The notes beneath the pieces are model-generated. The model did no database searches and had not been told where the DNA came from. It was given only the letters and a program-made list of their open reading frames with translations. 36,900 bases of DNA from JAWKWA01 sp041397765 (GTDB taxonomy: Bacteria; Pseudomonadota; Alphaproteobacteria; Rhizobiales; Hyphomicrobiaceae): the NCBI GenBank assembly GCA_041397765.1, contig JAWKWA010000029.1, forward strand, positions 1 to 36,900, given 5' to 3'. The position numbers and the translations under genes are program-made. Numbering within the stretch: position 1 is the first letter of the stretch; each line of letters starts with the position of its first letter. Shown here in pieces: positions 8,325-16,687 of this stretch.

Positions 8325-9557
8325 ATGCCGGTGACACGCAAGGAGTGCGAGGCGCTCGACCGGGCCGATCCGATCGCCAGCGCCCGCGAGCGCTTCGTTC
8401 TTTCCGACGATCTCATCTATCTCGACGGCAACTCGCTCGGCGCCCTGCCGAGGGGCGTGCGCGAGCGCATCCACGCGGTCGTCGCGGGAGAATGGGGCGA
8501 GGGGCTGATCCGCTCCTGGAACGCCGCTGGCTGGTACGCCGCACCCGGCCGGACGGGCGCGCGGCTCGCTCCCCTGCTCGGCGCGGCACCGCATCAGGTG
8601 ACGGTGACCGACACGATCTCGGTCAACCTTTTCAAGCTGCTCGTCGCCGCCGCCCGCCTGCGGCCAGGCCGCCGGGTGATCCTCGCCGAAGCCGGCAACT
8701 TCCCTTCCGACAATCACATCGTCGACAGCGTCTGCCGCCTGCTCGGCCTCGAGGCCCGTTACCTGCCGGCCGGCGACATCGCCGGCGCCATCGACGATGA
8801 CACCGCCGTCGTCGAGCTCTCGCACGTCAATTACCGCTCGGCCGATGTGGTCGAAATGGCCGCCCTCTCGGCGAGGGCGCATGACAAGGGTGCGCTCGTC
8901 GTCTGGGACCTCGCCCACTCGACCGGTGCCATCGAGCTCCACCTCGACCGCGACGGCGCCGATTTCGCGGTCGGCTGCGGCTACAAATATCTGAACGGTG
9001 GGCCGGGCGCTCCCTCGCATGTCTATGTCGCCGAGCGCCATCTCGGCCTCATCGACCAGCCGCTGACCGGCTGGTTCGGCCATGCCGCGCCCTTCGACTT
9101 CGCGGCCGGCTTCCAGCGGGCCGACGGCATCCGCGCCATGCTCTGCTCGACGCCGCAGATGCTCTCGCTCGCCGCCCTCGAGACGGCCCTCGAGGCCTTC
9201 GACGGCCTTGCCATGGCCGATGTCGAGGGCAAGGGCCGCGCCCTCGGCGATCTGATGATCCGCCTCCATGACGAGCGGCTCGCCGGTCTCGGTGTCGGGC
9301 TCGCGACGGCGCGCGCCCCCGTCCGCCGCGGCAACCACGTCTCCTTCACTCATGAGAACGGCTACGAGATCGTCCAGGCGCTGATCGCCCGCGGCATCAT
9401 CGGCGATTTCCGCGCCCCCGATGTCATGCGCTTCGGCTTCGCACCCCTCTATGTCCGCTTCGTCGACGTTTTCGACGCCATCGCCGCCATCGCCACCATC
9501 CTCGAGACGGGCGCCTGGCGCGCCTTCGCCCGTCCCGCGGCCGGCGCCGTCACCTGA
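8325..9557 (+). CDS. kynU: Kynureninase
   Basis: Kynureninase (EC 3.7.1.3) is a cytoplasmic PLP enzyme that cleaves L-kynurenine to anthranilate and L-alanine. The 410-residue product shows IYLDGNSLGALP near the N-terminus, SWNAAGWY, NFPSDNHI, ELSHVNYRS, VWDLAHS (D195, H198) and the diagnostic lysine motif VGCGYKYLNGGPGAPS with K221. The length equals that of bacterial KynU. A GTG directly precedes the ATG; the ATG at 8325 is better spaced from GGGAGGA. The formamidase starts ten bases after the stop, giving a tight operon. No tryptophan or indoleamine dioxygenase gene is present in the window. Confidence 0.95.
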   Translation: MPVTRKECEALDRADPIASARERFVLSDDLIYLDGNSLGALPRGVRERIHAVVAGEWGEGLIRSWNAAGWYAAPGRTGARLAPLLGAAPHQVTVTDTISVNLFKLLVAAARLRPGRRVILAEAGNFPSDNHIVDSVCRLLGLEARYLPAGDIAGAIDDDTAVVELSHVNYRSADVVEMAALSARAHDKGALVVWDLAHSTGAIELHLDRDGADFAVGCGYKYLNGGPGAPSHVYVAERHLGLIDQPLTGWFGHAAPFDFAAGFQRADGIRAMLCSTPQMLSLAALETALEAFDGLAMADVEGKGRALGDLMIRLHDERLAGLGVGLATARAPVRRGNHVSFTHENGYEIVQALIARGIIGDFRAPDVMRFGFAPLYVRFVDVFDAIAAIATILETGAWRAFARPAAGAVT

Positions 9558-9567
9558 GGCGCTCGCC

Positions 9568-10431
9568 ATGCCCGACCGGCCGCCGCCCGACGATCTCGCC
9601 CGCAGCTATGCCGATCCCGACTGGTGCGAGCGCGAGTACAATCCCCGCCTCGCGCTCCCTGAGGCCACGAGCCTTTATGGCCAATGGCCGCAATGGGCGG
9701 CGGCGACGCGCGCCCGCCTCGCCCACGAGGCCGATCTGGCCTATGGTGCTCACCCGCGCGAGACCTTCGACCTTTTTCCCGCCGCCGCGCCGCGCGGCGC
9801 CCTCGTCTTCATTCATGGCGGCTATTGGCGCGCCTTCTCCAAATCGGATTTCTCCTGGATCGCCGACGCCCTGGTGCCCGCCGGCATCTCGGTCGCGCTT
9901 CTTGGCTATCCGCTCTGTCCCGAGGTGACGATTGGCGACATCGCCGGGAGCTGTCGGCGCGCGTTGCCGCTCGTGCGCGAGAGGCTCGGCGCTGCCGCGT
10001 CGAAGGGGCTGGTCGTCGCGGGCCATTCGGCGGGTGGCTATCTGGTCGCGGCCCTTCATGCGACCGATTGGCGGGCCTGCGGACAATCTCGCCCGCCCTT
10101 CACCGCCGGTCTCTCGATCTCGGGCATCTTCGACCTGAGGCCCCTCATCGCCACCTCGATGAATGCCGGCATCGGCTTGACCGCGGCGAGTGCCGCCGCC
10201 TTCGGTCTCGCCGACGCCCCGGCCCTCGGCGATGCGCCTCTCACCTTCGCCTACGGTGCCTGCGAATCGGCGGAGTTCGCGCGCCAGAGCCTGACCCAGG
10301 CCGCACTGTGGCGCCGCAGCCGTGCCCATGCCCTGGCGATCGAGGGGCGCCACCATTTCGATGTCATCGAGGAGCTTCGGCTGCCCGGCTCGCCGCTCTA
10401 TCGCGAGGTCGAGCGGCTTCTCGGGGCCTGA
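9568..10431 (+). CDS. Kynurenine formamidase-like alpha/beta hydrolase
   Basis: This 287-residue alpha/beta hydrolase has the oxyanion-hole motif HGGYW (83-87), characteristic of the eukaryote-like arylformamidase group. The nucleophile elbow GHSAGG carries S154, and the catalytic His is in GRHHFDVIEEL (262/263). It probably hydrolyses N-formylkynurenine to kynurenine and formate, the step immediately before KynU. It is not the metal-dependent KynB family, so I give no kynB symbol. The N-terminal YADPDWCEREYNPR stretch is typical of these formamidases. The ten-base spacing to kynU supports the assignment. An esterase of other specificity is the main alternative. Confidence 0.86.
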   Translation: MPDRPPPDDLARSYADPDWCEREYNPRLALPEATSLYGQWPQWAAATRARLAHEADLAYGAHPRETFDLFPAAAPRGALVFIHGGYWRAFSKSDFSWIADALVPAGISVALLGYPLCPEVTIGDIAGSCRRALPLVRERLGAAASKGLVVAGHSAGGYLVAALHATDWRACGQSRPPFTAGLSISGIFDLRPLIATSMNAGIGLTAASAAAFGLADAPALGDAPLTFAYGACESAEFARQSLTQAALWRRSRAHALAIEGRHHFDVIEELRLPGSPLYREVERLLGA

Positions 10432-10524
10432 TGGGCCGTCGAGACGGCGCCGGCCGAATCCGTCTGGAAAGCCTGTCGGATTTCTGCAACATAGGCGCAC
10501 CAAACCGTCTCTGGGAGGAACTGC

Positions 10525-11325
10525 ATGGCGTCCCTTCGTTTGAGTCTCGCCCGCGCGGCTGCGCTCGCCGCGGGTCTCGTTCTGGCTGCCGGCTCGGCCA
10601 TGGCCGACAAGCTGGTGATCGGCTCCTATCCGGCCAACCCGCCCTGGGAGAACAAGAAGACCGACGGCACCTTCGAGGGCTTCGAGGTCGACCTCGTCAC
10701 CGAGGTTGCCAAGCGTCTCGGCGTCGAGCTCGAGATCTCCGATTACGACTTCCAGGCGCTGTTCGCGGCCACCTCGTCGGGCCGCATCGACTGCGCCATC
10801 TCGACCATCTCGATCACGCCTGACCGTCTGAAGGCGCAGTCCTTCACGCAGGCCTATTACGACAACGACATGGCGCTCGCCACGCGCGCGGATTCGACCG
10901 TGACCGGCCTCGCCGACATGAAGGGCAAGACCGTCGGCGCGCTCGCGACCTCGGTGCCCGAGGCCTGGGTCAAGGCCAACACCGAGAAATACGGCTTCGG
11001 CGACTACAAGGGCTACAAGGCCTTCCAGGATCTCCTCCTCGAGATCCAGAACGGGCGCATCGACGGCGGCGTCAACGATGCCATCGGCCTCGAATTCGCC
11101 ATGCAGCGCATGGAAGGCATCGCCATCCGCGAGCGCATCAAGACCGACGATCAGTATGCCCTGATGTGCCGCAAGGACCATCCGATGCTCGGCCAGATCA
11201 ACGACACCATCACCGCCATGAAGAAGGACGGCACCATGGCCGCTCTCTACAAGAAGTGGCTGGGCGTCGATGCCGTCGAGGGTGCGGCCACCATCACCGA
11301 ACTGCCGATGCCCAAGGCGGAGTGA
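10525..11325 (+). CDS. Amino-acid ABC transporter substrate-binding protein
   Basis: The 266-residue product is a periplasmic solute-binding protein of the polar-amino-acid type (SBP_bac_3). A signal peptide of about 27 residues ends near GSAMADK. The mature part starts with the family pattern LVIGSYPANPPWE and continues with GFEVDLVTEVAKRLG, FQALFAATSSGRIDCAISTISITPDRLKAQSFTQAYY, GKTVGALATS and DGGVNDA. The C-terminal MKKDGTMAALYKKWLG is also typical. The start has GGGAGG upstream. It follows the formamidase by 93 bases and precedes the permease by 370 bases, a spacing that includes a strong hairpin. The ligand may be tryptophan-, kynurenine- or anthranilate-like given the context, which is inference. 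Confidence 0.9.
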   Translation: MASLRLSLARAAALAAGLVLAAGSAMADKLVIGSYPANPPWENKKTDGTFEGFEVDLVTEVAKRLGVELEISDYDFQALFAATSSGRIDCAISTISITPDRLKAQSFTQAYYDNDMALATRADSTVTGLADMKGKTVGALATSVPEAWVKANTEKYGFGDYKGYKAFQDLLLEIQNGRIDGGVNDAIGLEFAMQRMEGIAIRERIKTDDQYALMCRKDHPMLGQINDTITAMKKDGTMAALYKKWLGVDAVEGAATITELPMPKAE

Positions 11326-11695
11326 GCCGGCGGTCCTGGAAGGCAGGCGGAGGCACATGCGGCCGACCGTCATGCGTCGTCGGGACTATCGTCTGACCCG
11401 AGTTCCAAGGGGCGGCGCTGTCGCGGCGCCGCCCTTCACCGTTCTGCCCGCCCGCGCGAGCCCCCGACGAAGTGGACTCCGGTTCGTCGGTGAAGACGCG
11501 AAACGACAACCCGGCAAGGCGCGGTTCCGGCAACACCGGATCGGAAGGCCCGTCCCTCGCCCGCCCCCGCTCACCTGGCTCCTCGTCACCCCTGTTCGTC
11601 CGGCTCTTGCCCGCATAGGCCGCTATGGCCCTGCTGCGGCGATGACGAATAGGGGAGTGCCGCGGCCCGGCGATCCCGTCCCGGAGTAGCTGCCG
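11326..11695. other. Gap between binding-protein and permease genes
   Basis: These 370 bases carry no protein-like frame. The main element is the GC-rich hairpin at 11410-11434. Binding proteins are commonly made in excess over membrane components, and such hairpins between the two genes can reduce read-through or protect the upstream mRNA. That role is inferred here from position only. Confidence 0.4.
11410..11434 (+). terminator. GC-rich stem-loop, possible attenuator
   Basis: GGGCGGCGC (11410-11418) and GCGCCGCCC (11426-11434) form a perfect nine-pair stem around a seven-base loop. Only TT then C follows, so it is not a classical T-tract terminator. It sits 84 bases after the binding-protein stop codon and could limit read-through into the permease gene. 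Confidence 0.45.
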
Positions 11696-12370
11696 ATGAC
11701 CCTTGTCGACACCTTCTTCAACGCCCGTGTCATCGAGGAATCCCTGCCGATGCTCCGCCTCGGCATCGGCACCACGCTGCTGCTCGGCGCCTCCTGCATC
11801 GTCTTCGGCTCCGTGCTCGGCATGCTGATCGCGCTGGCGCGGCTCTATGCGCCGCTCCCGGTCCGCCTTTTCGCCGTGGTGTTCGCCGATCTCTTCCGCT
11901 CGCTGCCGGCCCTCATCGTGCTGGTGCTCGTCTATTTCGCCCTGCCCTTCGTCGGCATCCGCCTCTCGGGCTATACCTCCGCCACGCTCGCCCTCTCGAT
12001 CGTCTTTGCCGCCTTCGCCTCGGAGATCTTCCGCGCCGGCATCCAGGCGGTGCCGAAAGGACAGTTCGAGGCCGCCGCCTCGCTCGGCCTCCCCTTCTGG
12101 ATGGTCCTGCGCAAGGTCGTGCTGCCGCAGGCACTGAAAGTCGTGATCCCGCCCTTCACCTCGAACTGCATCGAGGGCATCAAGGCGACCTCGCTGTCGG
12201 CCTTCGTCGCCATGCCCGATCTCTTGAAGCAGGCCTTCGACGCCCAGGCGCTGTTCGCCAACCCGACCCCGCTGATGGTCGCGGCCGGCATCTATCTCGT
12301 CATCATGTGGCCGCTCGTCAGGCTGGTCGGCTATCTGGAGGCCCGCTCGCGCGAGGCGACGGCGCGGTGA
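11696..12370 (+). CDS. Amino-acid ABC transporter permease
   Basis: The 224-residue product is an inner-membrane permease of the HisM/GlnP type. About five hydrophobic helices are visible. The EAA coupling loop that docks the ATPase reads EAAASLGLPFWMVLRKVVLPQALKVVIPP at about residues 122-150, followed by ENxKxTSL-like EGIKATSL. One permease gene and one binding protein are present, but no ATP-binding subunit is encoded in the window, so an ATPase from elsewhere must be shared if the system works. The next gene's GTG overlaps the stop codon (GTGA), indicating translational coupling with the EamA transporter. Confidence 0.88.
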   Translation: MTLVDTFFNARVIEESLPMLRLGIGTTLLLGASCIVFGSVLGMLIALARLYAPLPVRLFAVVFADLFRSLPALIVLVLVYFALPFVGIRLSGYTSATLALSIVFAAFASEIFRAGIQAVPKGQFEAAASLGLPFWMVLRKVVLPQALKVVIPPFTSNCIEGIKATSLSAFVAMPDLLKQAFDAQALFANPTPLMVAAGIYLVIMWPLVRLVGYLEARSREATAR

Positions 12371-13254
12371 CGGCGGCGGGCGAGAGTGCGGGCGCCCGCA
12401 CGCCCGAGCGCGACGCCATTCTCGGGCTGATGCTTGCCCTGCTCGCCCAGAGCCTGTTCTCCGTGCAGGACGCCATCGTCAAATGGCTGGTCATGGACTA
12501 CGCCATCTTCCAGGTGCTGCTCGTCAGGAGCGTCGTGGTCCTCGTCGTCACCAGCCTCGCCGCCGGCACCGCCGGTCTTGCCGCCGCCCGCCGCAGCCCT
12601 TCCAAGCGCCAGCACATGATGCGGGCGACTGCCGTGCTCGTCGCCTGGCTCTGCTACTACACCGCCGCCCGCAAGCTCCATCTCGCCGAGATGGTGACGA
12701 TCTACTATGCCGCGCCGTTCTTCGTGACCGTGCTCTCGGTCCTCATCCTCAACGAGCGGCCGGGCCTGATGCGCTGGGCGGCCGTCGGCATAGGCTTCGT
12801 CGGCGTGCTGATCGCCGCCAATCCGACCGGCCGGGCCGATCTCGCCCCCGCCCTCCTCGTGCTCGTGGCGGCGCTGCTATGGGCCTGGTCGGGCATCCTG
12901 GTGCGCCAGATCATCCGCAACGAGCCTTCGACGACGCAGCTCCTTTTCTCCAACATGCTGTTCGCGCTCGGCTGCCTGCCCGGCGTTCTCGGCTTCGGCG
13001 TCGTGCCGAGCCTCGGTGCCTTCGGCCTCATGGTCCTGCTCGGGCTGCTGAGCGGCCTTGCCCAATTCGTGATGCTGGAGAGCTACCGGCGGGCACCGGC
13101 CTCGGTCGTGGCGCCGGTCAGCTACACCTCGTTCCTCTGGGCGCTCCTGTTCGGCTGGCTGATCTGGGGGGAGCTACCGGGCACGCAGGTCTTCGTCGGC
13201 GCCGCCATCATCCTGTCGAGCGGGGCGCTCGCCGTGATCGCCACGCGCAGATGA
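12367..13254 (+). CDS. EamA/DMT family transporter
   Basis: The 295-residue product has the drug/metabolite transporter architecture: two EamA repeats and about ten transmembrane helices. Visible family features are ALLAQSLFSVQDAIVKWL, VAWLCYYTAARKLHLAEMVTIYYAAPFFVTVLSVLILNERPG at the end of the first repeat, and ESYRRAPASVVAPVSYTSFLWALLFGWLIWGELPG in the second. The GTG at 12367 overlaps the permease stop as GTGA; an ATG at 12430 would remove part of the first helix. Many members export amino acids or aromatic metabolites. Export of a kynurenine-pathway product is a reasonable guess from position only. Confidence 0.86.
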   Translation: MTAAGESAGARTPERDAILGLMLALLAQSLFSVQDAIVKWLVMDYAIFQVLLVRSVVVLVVTSLAAGTAGLAAARRSPSKRQHMMRATAVLVAWLCYYTAARKLHLAEMVTIYYAAPFFVTVLSVLILNERPGLMRWAAVGIGFVGVLIAANPTGRADLAPALLVLVAALLWAWSGILVRQIIRNEPSTTQLLFSNMLFALGCLPGVLGFGVVPSLGAFGLMVLLGLLSGLAQFVMLESYRRAPASVVAPVSYTSFLWALLFGWLIWGELPGTQVFVGAAIILSSGALAVIATRR

Positions 13255-13617
13255 CGGCGGCCCGTCACCCGGCTTCGCTCGCGGCGGGCGGGAACCTTTC
13301 GCCGGCCCGGTGGGTCCTCATATCAGACTCTTGGCGCTCGAGGTCGCGCTGCCCACCCGCCCCCGCTGGCCCGGGCCTGCGCGCCTTGACATCCAGGGAA
13401 TCTGTCACAAAACTGTCATATTGAGCCGGACCAATCGGATGAGGCAGCGCCCGGCAGCATGGCGCGGACGACATCCGGGCGATCCCGGGTCCGGCTGACC
13501 GGCCTTTCACTTCCCGCCCGGCAGCTCGGGGGCGTTCACTCAGTCGGGACATTCGTGGTCGACGGGGCCCGCTCGCGAGCCGGGCGACCCCTTGTCGATC
13601 CGGGGATTTGCGATCTG
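13255..13617. other. Leader region upstream of the Na/Pi cotransporter gene
   Basis: These 363 bases contain the PHO box at 13402-13419 and otherwise no recognised element. The cotransporter frame is open from an ATG at 13459, but the residues it would add before MSSFHLLVNL are Arg/Gly/Ser-rich with no hydrophobic segment and look like untranslated leader. The PHO box lies about 200 bases before the chosen start codon. Confidence 0.5.
13402..13419 (+). promoter_or_regulatory. PHO box (PhoB binding site)
   Basis: CTGTCAC (13402-13408) and CTGTCAT (13413-13419) are separated by AAAA. This gives the two 7-base half-sites with an 11-base period that define a PhoB box (consensus CTGTCAT, four A/T bases, CTGTCAY). 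It stands upstream of a Na/phosphate cotransporter gene, so phosphate-starvation activation is the expected logic. I did not identify a confident -10 element. Confidence 0.75.
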
Positions 13618-15315
13618 ATGTCGAGCTTCCATCTGCTGGTCAATCTGTGCGGCTTCGTCGCGCTCCTCGTCTGGGGCGTGCGCATGGTCCGCAAGGGGGT
13701 GACGCGCTCCTTCACGGCACAGATGCGCGGTCTGCTCGGCGCAGCTTCCGGCAATCGCGTGATGGCGCTCATGGTCGGCTTCGCGGTGACCGTGGTGCTG
13801 CAGAGCTCGACGGCGACCGGCCTCATCCTCTCCTCGTTCGTCGCCCGCGCGCTGATGGGCCTGTCGGCCGCCCTCTCGGCCATGCTCGGCGCCGACATGG
13901 GCACGGCGGTCGCCGCCTTCATCTTCTCGATCGACGTCTCCTGGCTGCCGCCCGCCCTGATCGCGGCCGGCGTCGCGCTCTTCCTCTCCAACAGCACCGA
14001 GCGCGCCCGCTCCCTCTCGCGCATTGCCATCGGCCTCGGCCTGACGCTGCTCTCGCTGCAGCTCATCAAGGGCACCTCGGTGGAGCTACGCGAGGCGCGC
14101 GGGCTGGAGGAGCTGCTGTCGGTCCTTTCGGGCCAGCCGGTCGTGCTGGTGCTGATCGGGGCGGTGGTGACCTGGCTCGCCCATTCGAGCCTGTCGATCG
14201 TCATCCTGGTGATGTCGCTGGTCGGCTCCTCGGTGATCGCGCCCTCGGTCGCATTGCCGCTCGTGCTCGGCGCCAATCTCGGCGGCAGCGTCGCGCCCTA
14301 TGTCGACCAGCTCGGCGCCCCGCCCGTGGCCCGGCGCGTCCTCCTCGGCAACCTCTTGATGCGCGGCACCATGGTGCTCGCCTTCCTGGCGCTGCTCCTG
14401 CCGTTGTCGAGCGATCTCGTCGCGCGTTTCGCGCCCTCGGCGCCACAGGGCGTGCTGATCTTCCATCTCGCTTTCAACATGATGGTGGCGCTGGTCTTCC
14501 TGCCGCTCGTCGGTATCGTCGAGCGGGTCGTTCGCCGCCTCGTCCCCGACGTCGCCGGTGCCGACACGCCGGGCACCCCGCGCTATCTCGACAGCGACGT
14601 GATCGACAGCCCGGCCGAGGCGATCGCCTGCGCCACCCGCGAGACGCTGGCGCTCGGCGATCTCGTCGTCGGCATGCTGCGGGATTCGATGACCGTGATC
14701 GAGCACGACGACGGCCGGCTGCTGAAGCAGATCGAGCGCCGCGACGACGAGGTCGACAATCTTTACGAGGCGATCAAGCTCTACCTGATGAAGGTGTCGC
14801 AATCGGAGATGACCGCCGCCGAGAGCCGGCGCTATGTCGAGGTGCTGACCTTCGTCACCAATCTCGAGCACATCGGCGACATCATCGACAAGAACCTGCT
14901 CGAGCTCGCGGCCAAGAAGATACGTCGCCGCTACGCCTTCTCGCGCGAGGGGATCGACGAGTTGCGCGCCTTCCACGGGCGGGTGGTGGAGAATCTGAAG
15001 CTGTCGCTGAACGTGCTGACGACCAACGACCTGACGCTGGCGCGCCGTCTCCTCGCCGAGAAGCCGCTCATCCGCGACATCGAGCAGGAGGCGGCCGAGA
15101 GCCATTTCGAGCGCCTGCGTGCCGGCCGGCCGGAATCGGTGGAGACCAGCGCCATCCATCTCGACATCGTCCGCGACCTGAAGCGGATCAACAGCCACCT
15201 GACCTCGGTCGCCTATCCGATCCTCGAGGCGGCGGGCGAGCTGCTCGAGAGCCGCTTGCGCAAGGAGCGGGCCGCACCCCTCGCGGCGACACCGGCGATC
15301 GGCGGCAACACCTGA
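13618..15315 (+). CDS. Na+/phosphate cotransporter with PhoU-like tail
   Basis: The 565-residue product is an inner-membrane NptA/YjbB-type Na/Pi cotransporter. Two inverted-repeat Na_Pi_cotrans domains occupy about residues 1-330. The first has the signature VVLQSSTATGLI (QSS at 62-64). The second reads VTWLAHSSLSIVILV, with His at 189 where Gln is usual. The membrane part ends near FLPLVGIVERVVRR. From about residue 360 on, the helical cytoplasmic region (ETLALGDLVVGML, LEHIGDIIDKNLLELAAKK) matches PhoU-type repeats. I took the ATG at 13618, directly before the first hydrophobic helix; a frame open from 13459 adds unconserved residues. The upstream PHO box indicates phosphate regulation. 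Confidence 0.88.
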   Translation: MSSFHLLVNLCGFVALLVWGVRMVRKGVTRSFTAQMRGLLGAASGNRVMALMVGFAVTVVLQSSTATGLILSSFVARALMGLSAALSAMLGADMGTAVAAFIFSIDVSWLPPALIAAGVALFLSNSTERARSLSRIAIGLGLTLLSLQLIKGTSVELREARGLEELLSVLSGQPVVLVLIGAVVTWLAHSSLSIVILVMSLVGSSVIAPSVALPLVLGANLGGSVAPYVDQLGAPPVARRVLLGNLLMRGTMVLAFLALLLPLSSDLVARFAPSAPQGVLIFHLAFNMMVALVFLPLVGIVERVVRRLVPDVAGADTPGTPRYLDSDVIDSPAEAIACATRETLALGDLVVGMLRDSMTVIEHDDGRLLKQIERRDDEVDNLYEAIKLYLMKVSQSEMTAAESRRYVEVLTFVTNLEHIGDIIDKNLLELAAKKIRRRYAFSREGIDELRAFHGRVVENLKLSLNVLTTNDLTLARRLLAEKPLIRDIEQEAAESHFERLRAGRPESVETSAIHLDIVRDLKRINSHLTSVAYPILEAAGELLESRLRKERAAPLAATPAIGGNT

Positions 15316-15353
15316 GTGGCCCGCGTTCGCCGTCGGTCGGGCTTCTGAAACGC

Positions 15354-15372
15354 CGGGCGGCAAGTCCGCCCG
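15354..15372 (+). terminator. GC-rich stem-loop after the Na/Pi gene
   Basis: CGGGCGG (15354-15360) and CCGCCCG (15366-15372) form a perfect seven-pair stem with a CAAGT loop, 39 bases after the cotransporter stop. There is no T-run, so termination is possible but not certain. Confidence 0.4.
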
Positions 15373-15577
15373 CGATCAACCCCCGACGAGCCCCGCCTTG
15401 CGCAGGCCCGGCCCGCAGTGGCAGAAGTCGGACGCCGGCAGGCGGACCTGTCCGTCCGATCAGGTCGCGGCCATGCGGAGGCCTGACAGGCCGTCGCTGC
15501 CGGGCCGCCTGTCTCGCGGCAAGGCATGAGGGCGGAGGCGCGGTCGATCACGGCCGGGCAAGCGCGAGGGACTGCCG

Positions 15578-16600
15578 ATGACCAATCCGGTTCTTGTGGA
15601 CGCGACGCGCGGCCGGCTCGTCGAGAGCGTCCATCGCGGCGCCATTGCCGTCGCGGGGCCCGACGGCGGCCTGCTGCTCGCCCTCGGCGATGTCGCACGC
15701 CCGGTCTTTCCGCGCTCGTCGCTGAAGCTCGTCCAGGCGCTGCCGCTCGTCGAGAGCGGGGCTGCGGACGCCTTCGGCTTCACCGATCGCGAGCTCGCCC
15801 TCGCCGGCGCCTCGCACAGCGGCGAGGCGGTGCATGTCGAAGTCGCATCGCGCATGCTCGCCAGCGCCGGGCGCGACTGGCACGCCCTCGAATGCGGCGC
15901 CCACGAACCGATCGACGCGACGGCAGCGCGCGCGCTCCACCGTGCGGATGCGAGCGCCAGCCCACTGCACAACAACTGCTCGGGAAAGCACGCCGGCATG
16001 ATCGCGACGGCGTGTTTCCTCGGGGAGGACCCGAAGGGCTATGTCGAGCCGGCCCATCCCGTCCAGGAGCGCATCCGTGCCATCGTCGCCGAGCTGACCG
16101 GCGAGGCCATGACCGCGGACCGCTGCGGCATCGACGGCTGCTCGGTGCCGAACTGGGCGGCCTCGCTCGCCGCCCTCGCCGGCGTCTTTGCGCGCCTGTC
16201 CTCGGGCCATGGCGTGACCGCGGCGCGGGCGAGCGCGGCACGCCGTCTGTTCGCCGCGGCCATTGCCGAACCGCATATGCTCGCCGGCACCGGCCGCTAC
16301 TGCACGCGCATCATGACGGCGCTGTCCGGCCGCGTCTTCGCCAAGACCGGTGCCGAGGGCTTCTACTGCGCCGCCCTGCCGGACCGCGGGATCGGCATTG
16401 CGCTCAAGGTCGACGATGGGGCCGGCCGTGCCGCCGAGATCGCCCTCGGCGCTGTCCTCGGCGCACTCCTGCCCGAGGAGGAGACGCGCCTTGTCCCCTT
16501 CGTCTCGCACGCGATCCGCAATGTCCGCGGCATCGAAACCGGCCTGTTGAGGCCCTCGCCCGAGCTGATCGGCCTCCTCGCGCGCGCATCGAGAACGTGA
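15578..16600 (+). CDS. Rhizobial-type L-asparaginase (class 3, zinc-binding)
   Basis: The 340-residue product belongs to the PF06089 asparaginase family, typified by Rhizobium etli ReAV and unrelated to E. coli AnsA/AnsB. It hydrolyses asparagine to aspartate and ammonia. The Ser-Lys pair is in FPRSSLKLVQ (S47, S48, K50). The metal site is visible as NNCSGKHAG (C134, K137) and GIDGCSVP (D186, C188). The numbering runs one below ReAV's C135/K138/C189, so all the key residues are retained. Length and motif order match the family. The ATG at 15578 is preceded by GAGGG. No asparagine transporter is adjacent, and it converges with the minus-strand beta-helix gene. Confidence 0.93.
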   Translation: MTNPVLVDATRGRLVESVHRGAIAVAGPDGGLLLALGDVARPVFPRSSLKLVQALPLVESGAADAFGFTDRELALAGASHSGEAVHVEVASRMLASAGRDWHALECGAHEPIDATAARALHRADASASPLHNNCSGKHAGMIATACFLGEDPKGYVEPAHPVQERIRAIVAELTGEAMTADRCGIDGCSVPNWAASLAALAGVFARLSSGHGVTAARASAARRLFAAAIAEPHMLAGTGRYCTRIMTALSGRVFAKTGAEGFYCAALPDRGIGIALKVDDGAGRAAEIALGAVLGALLPEEETRLVPFVSHAIRNVRGIETGLLRPSPELIGLLARASRT

Positions 16601-16687
16601 ATCAGCCTCAGGAGCAATGACCCCCTGCCGCCCGCTTCGGCCGGGATGCCGGGCAGGTGGTGGGCCTCTCGCGCTAGTTTCCCGAGG

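Noticed and set aside
4680..9569. Long minus-strand frames opposite the amidase, aminotransferase and kynU
   Set aside because: They are complementary-strand shadows caused by GC-rich third positions; no conserved motif is present.
9550..11373. A 607-residue minus-strand open frame
   Set aside because: It runs opposite the formamidase and binding-protein genes, both strongly recognised, and shows the usual low-complexity mirror composition.
14086..15363. A 425-residue minus-strand frame opposite the Na/Pi gene
   Set aside because: It is a mirror of the PhoU-like region with His/Asp/Arg-rich text and no family match.
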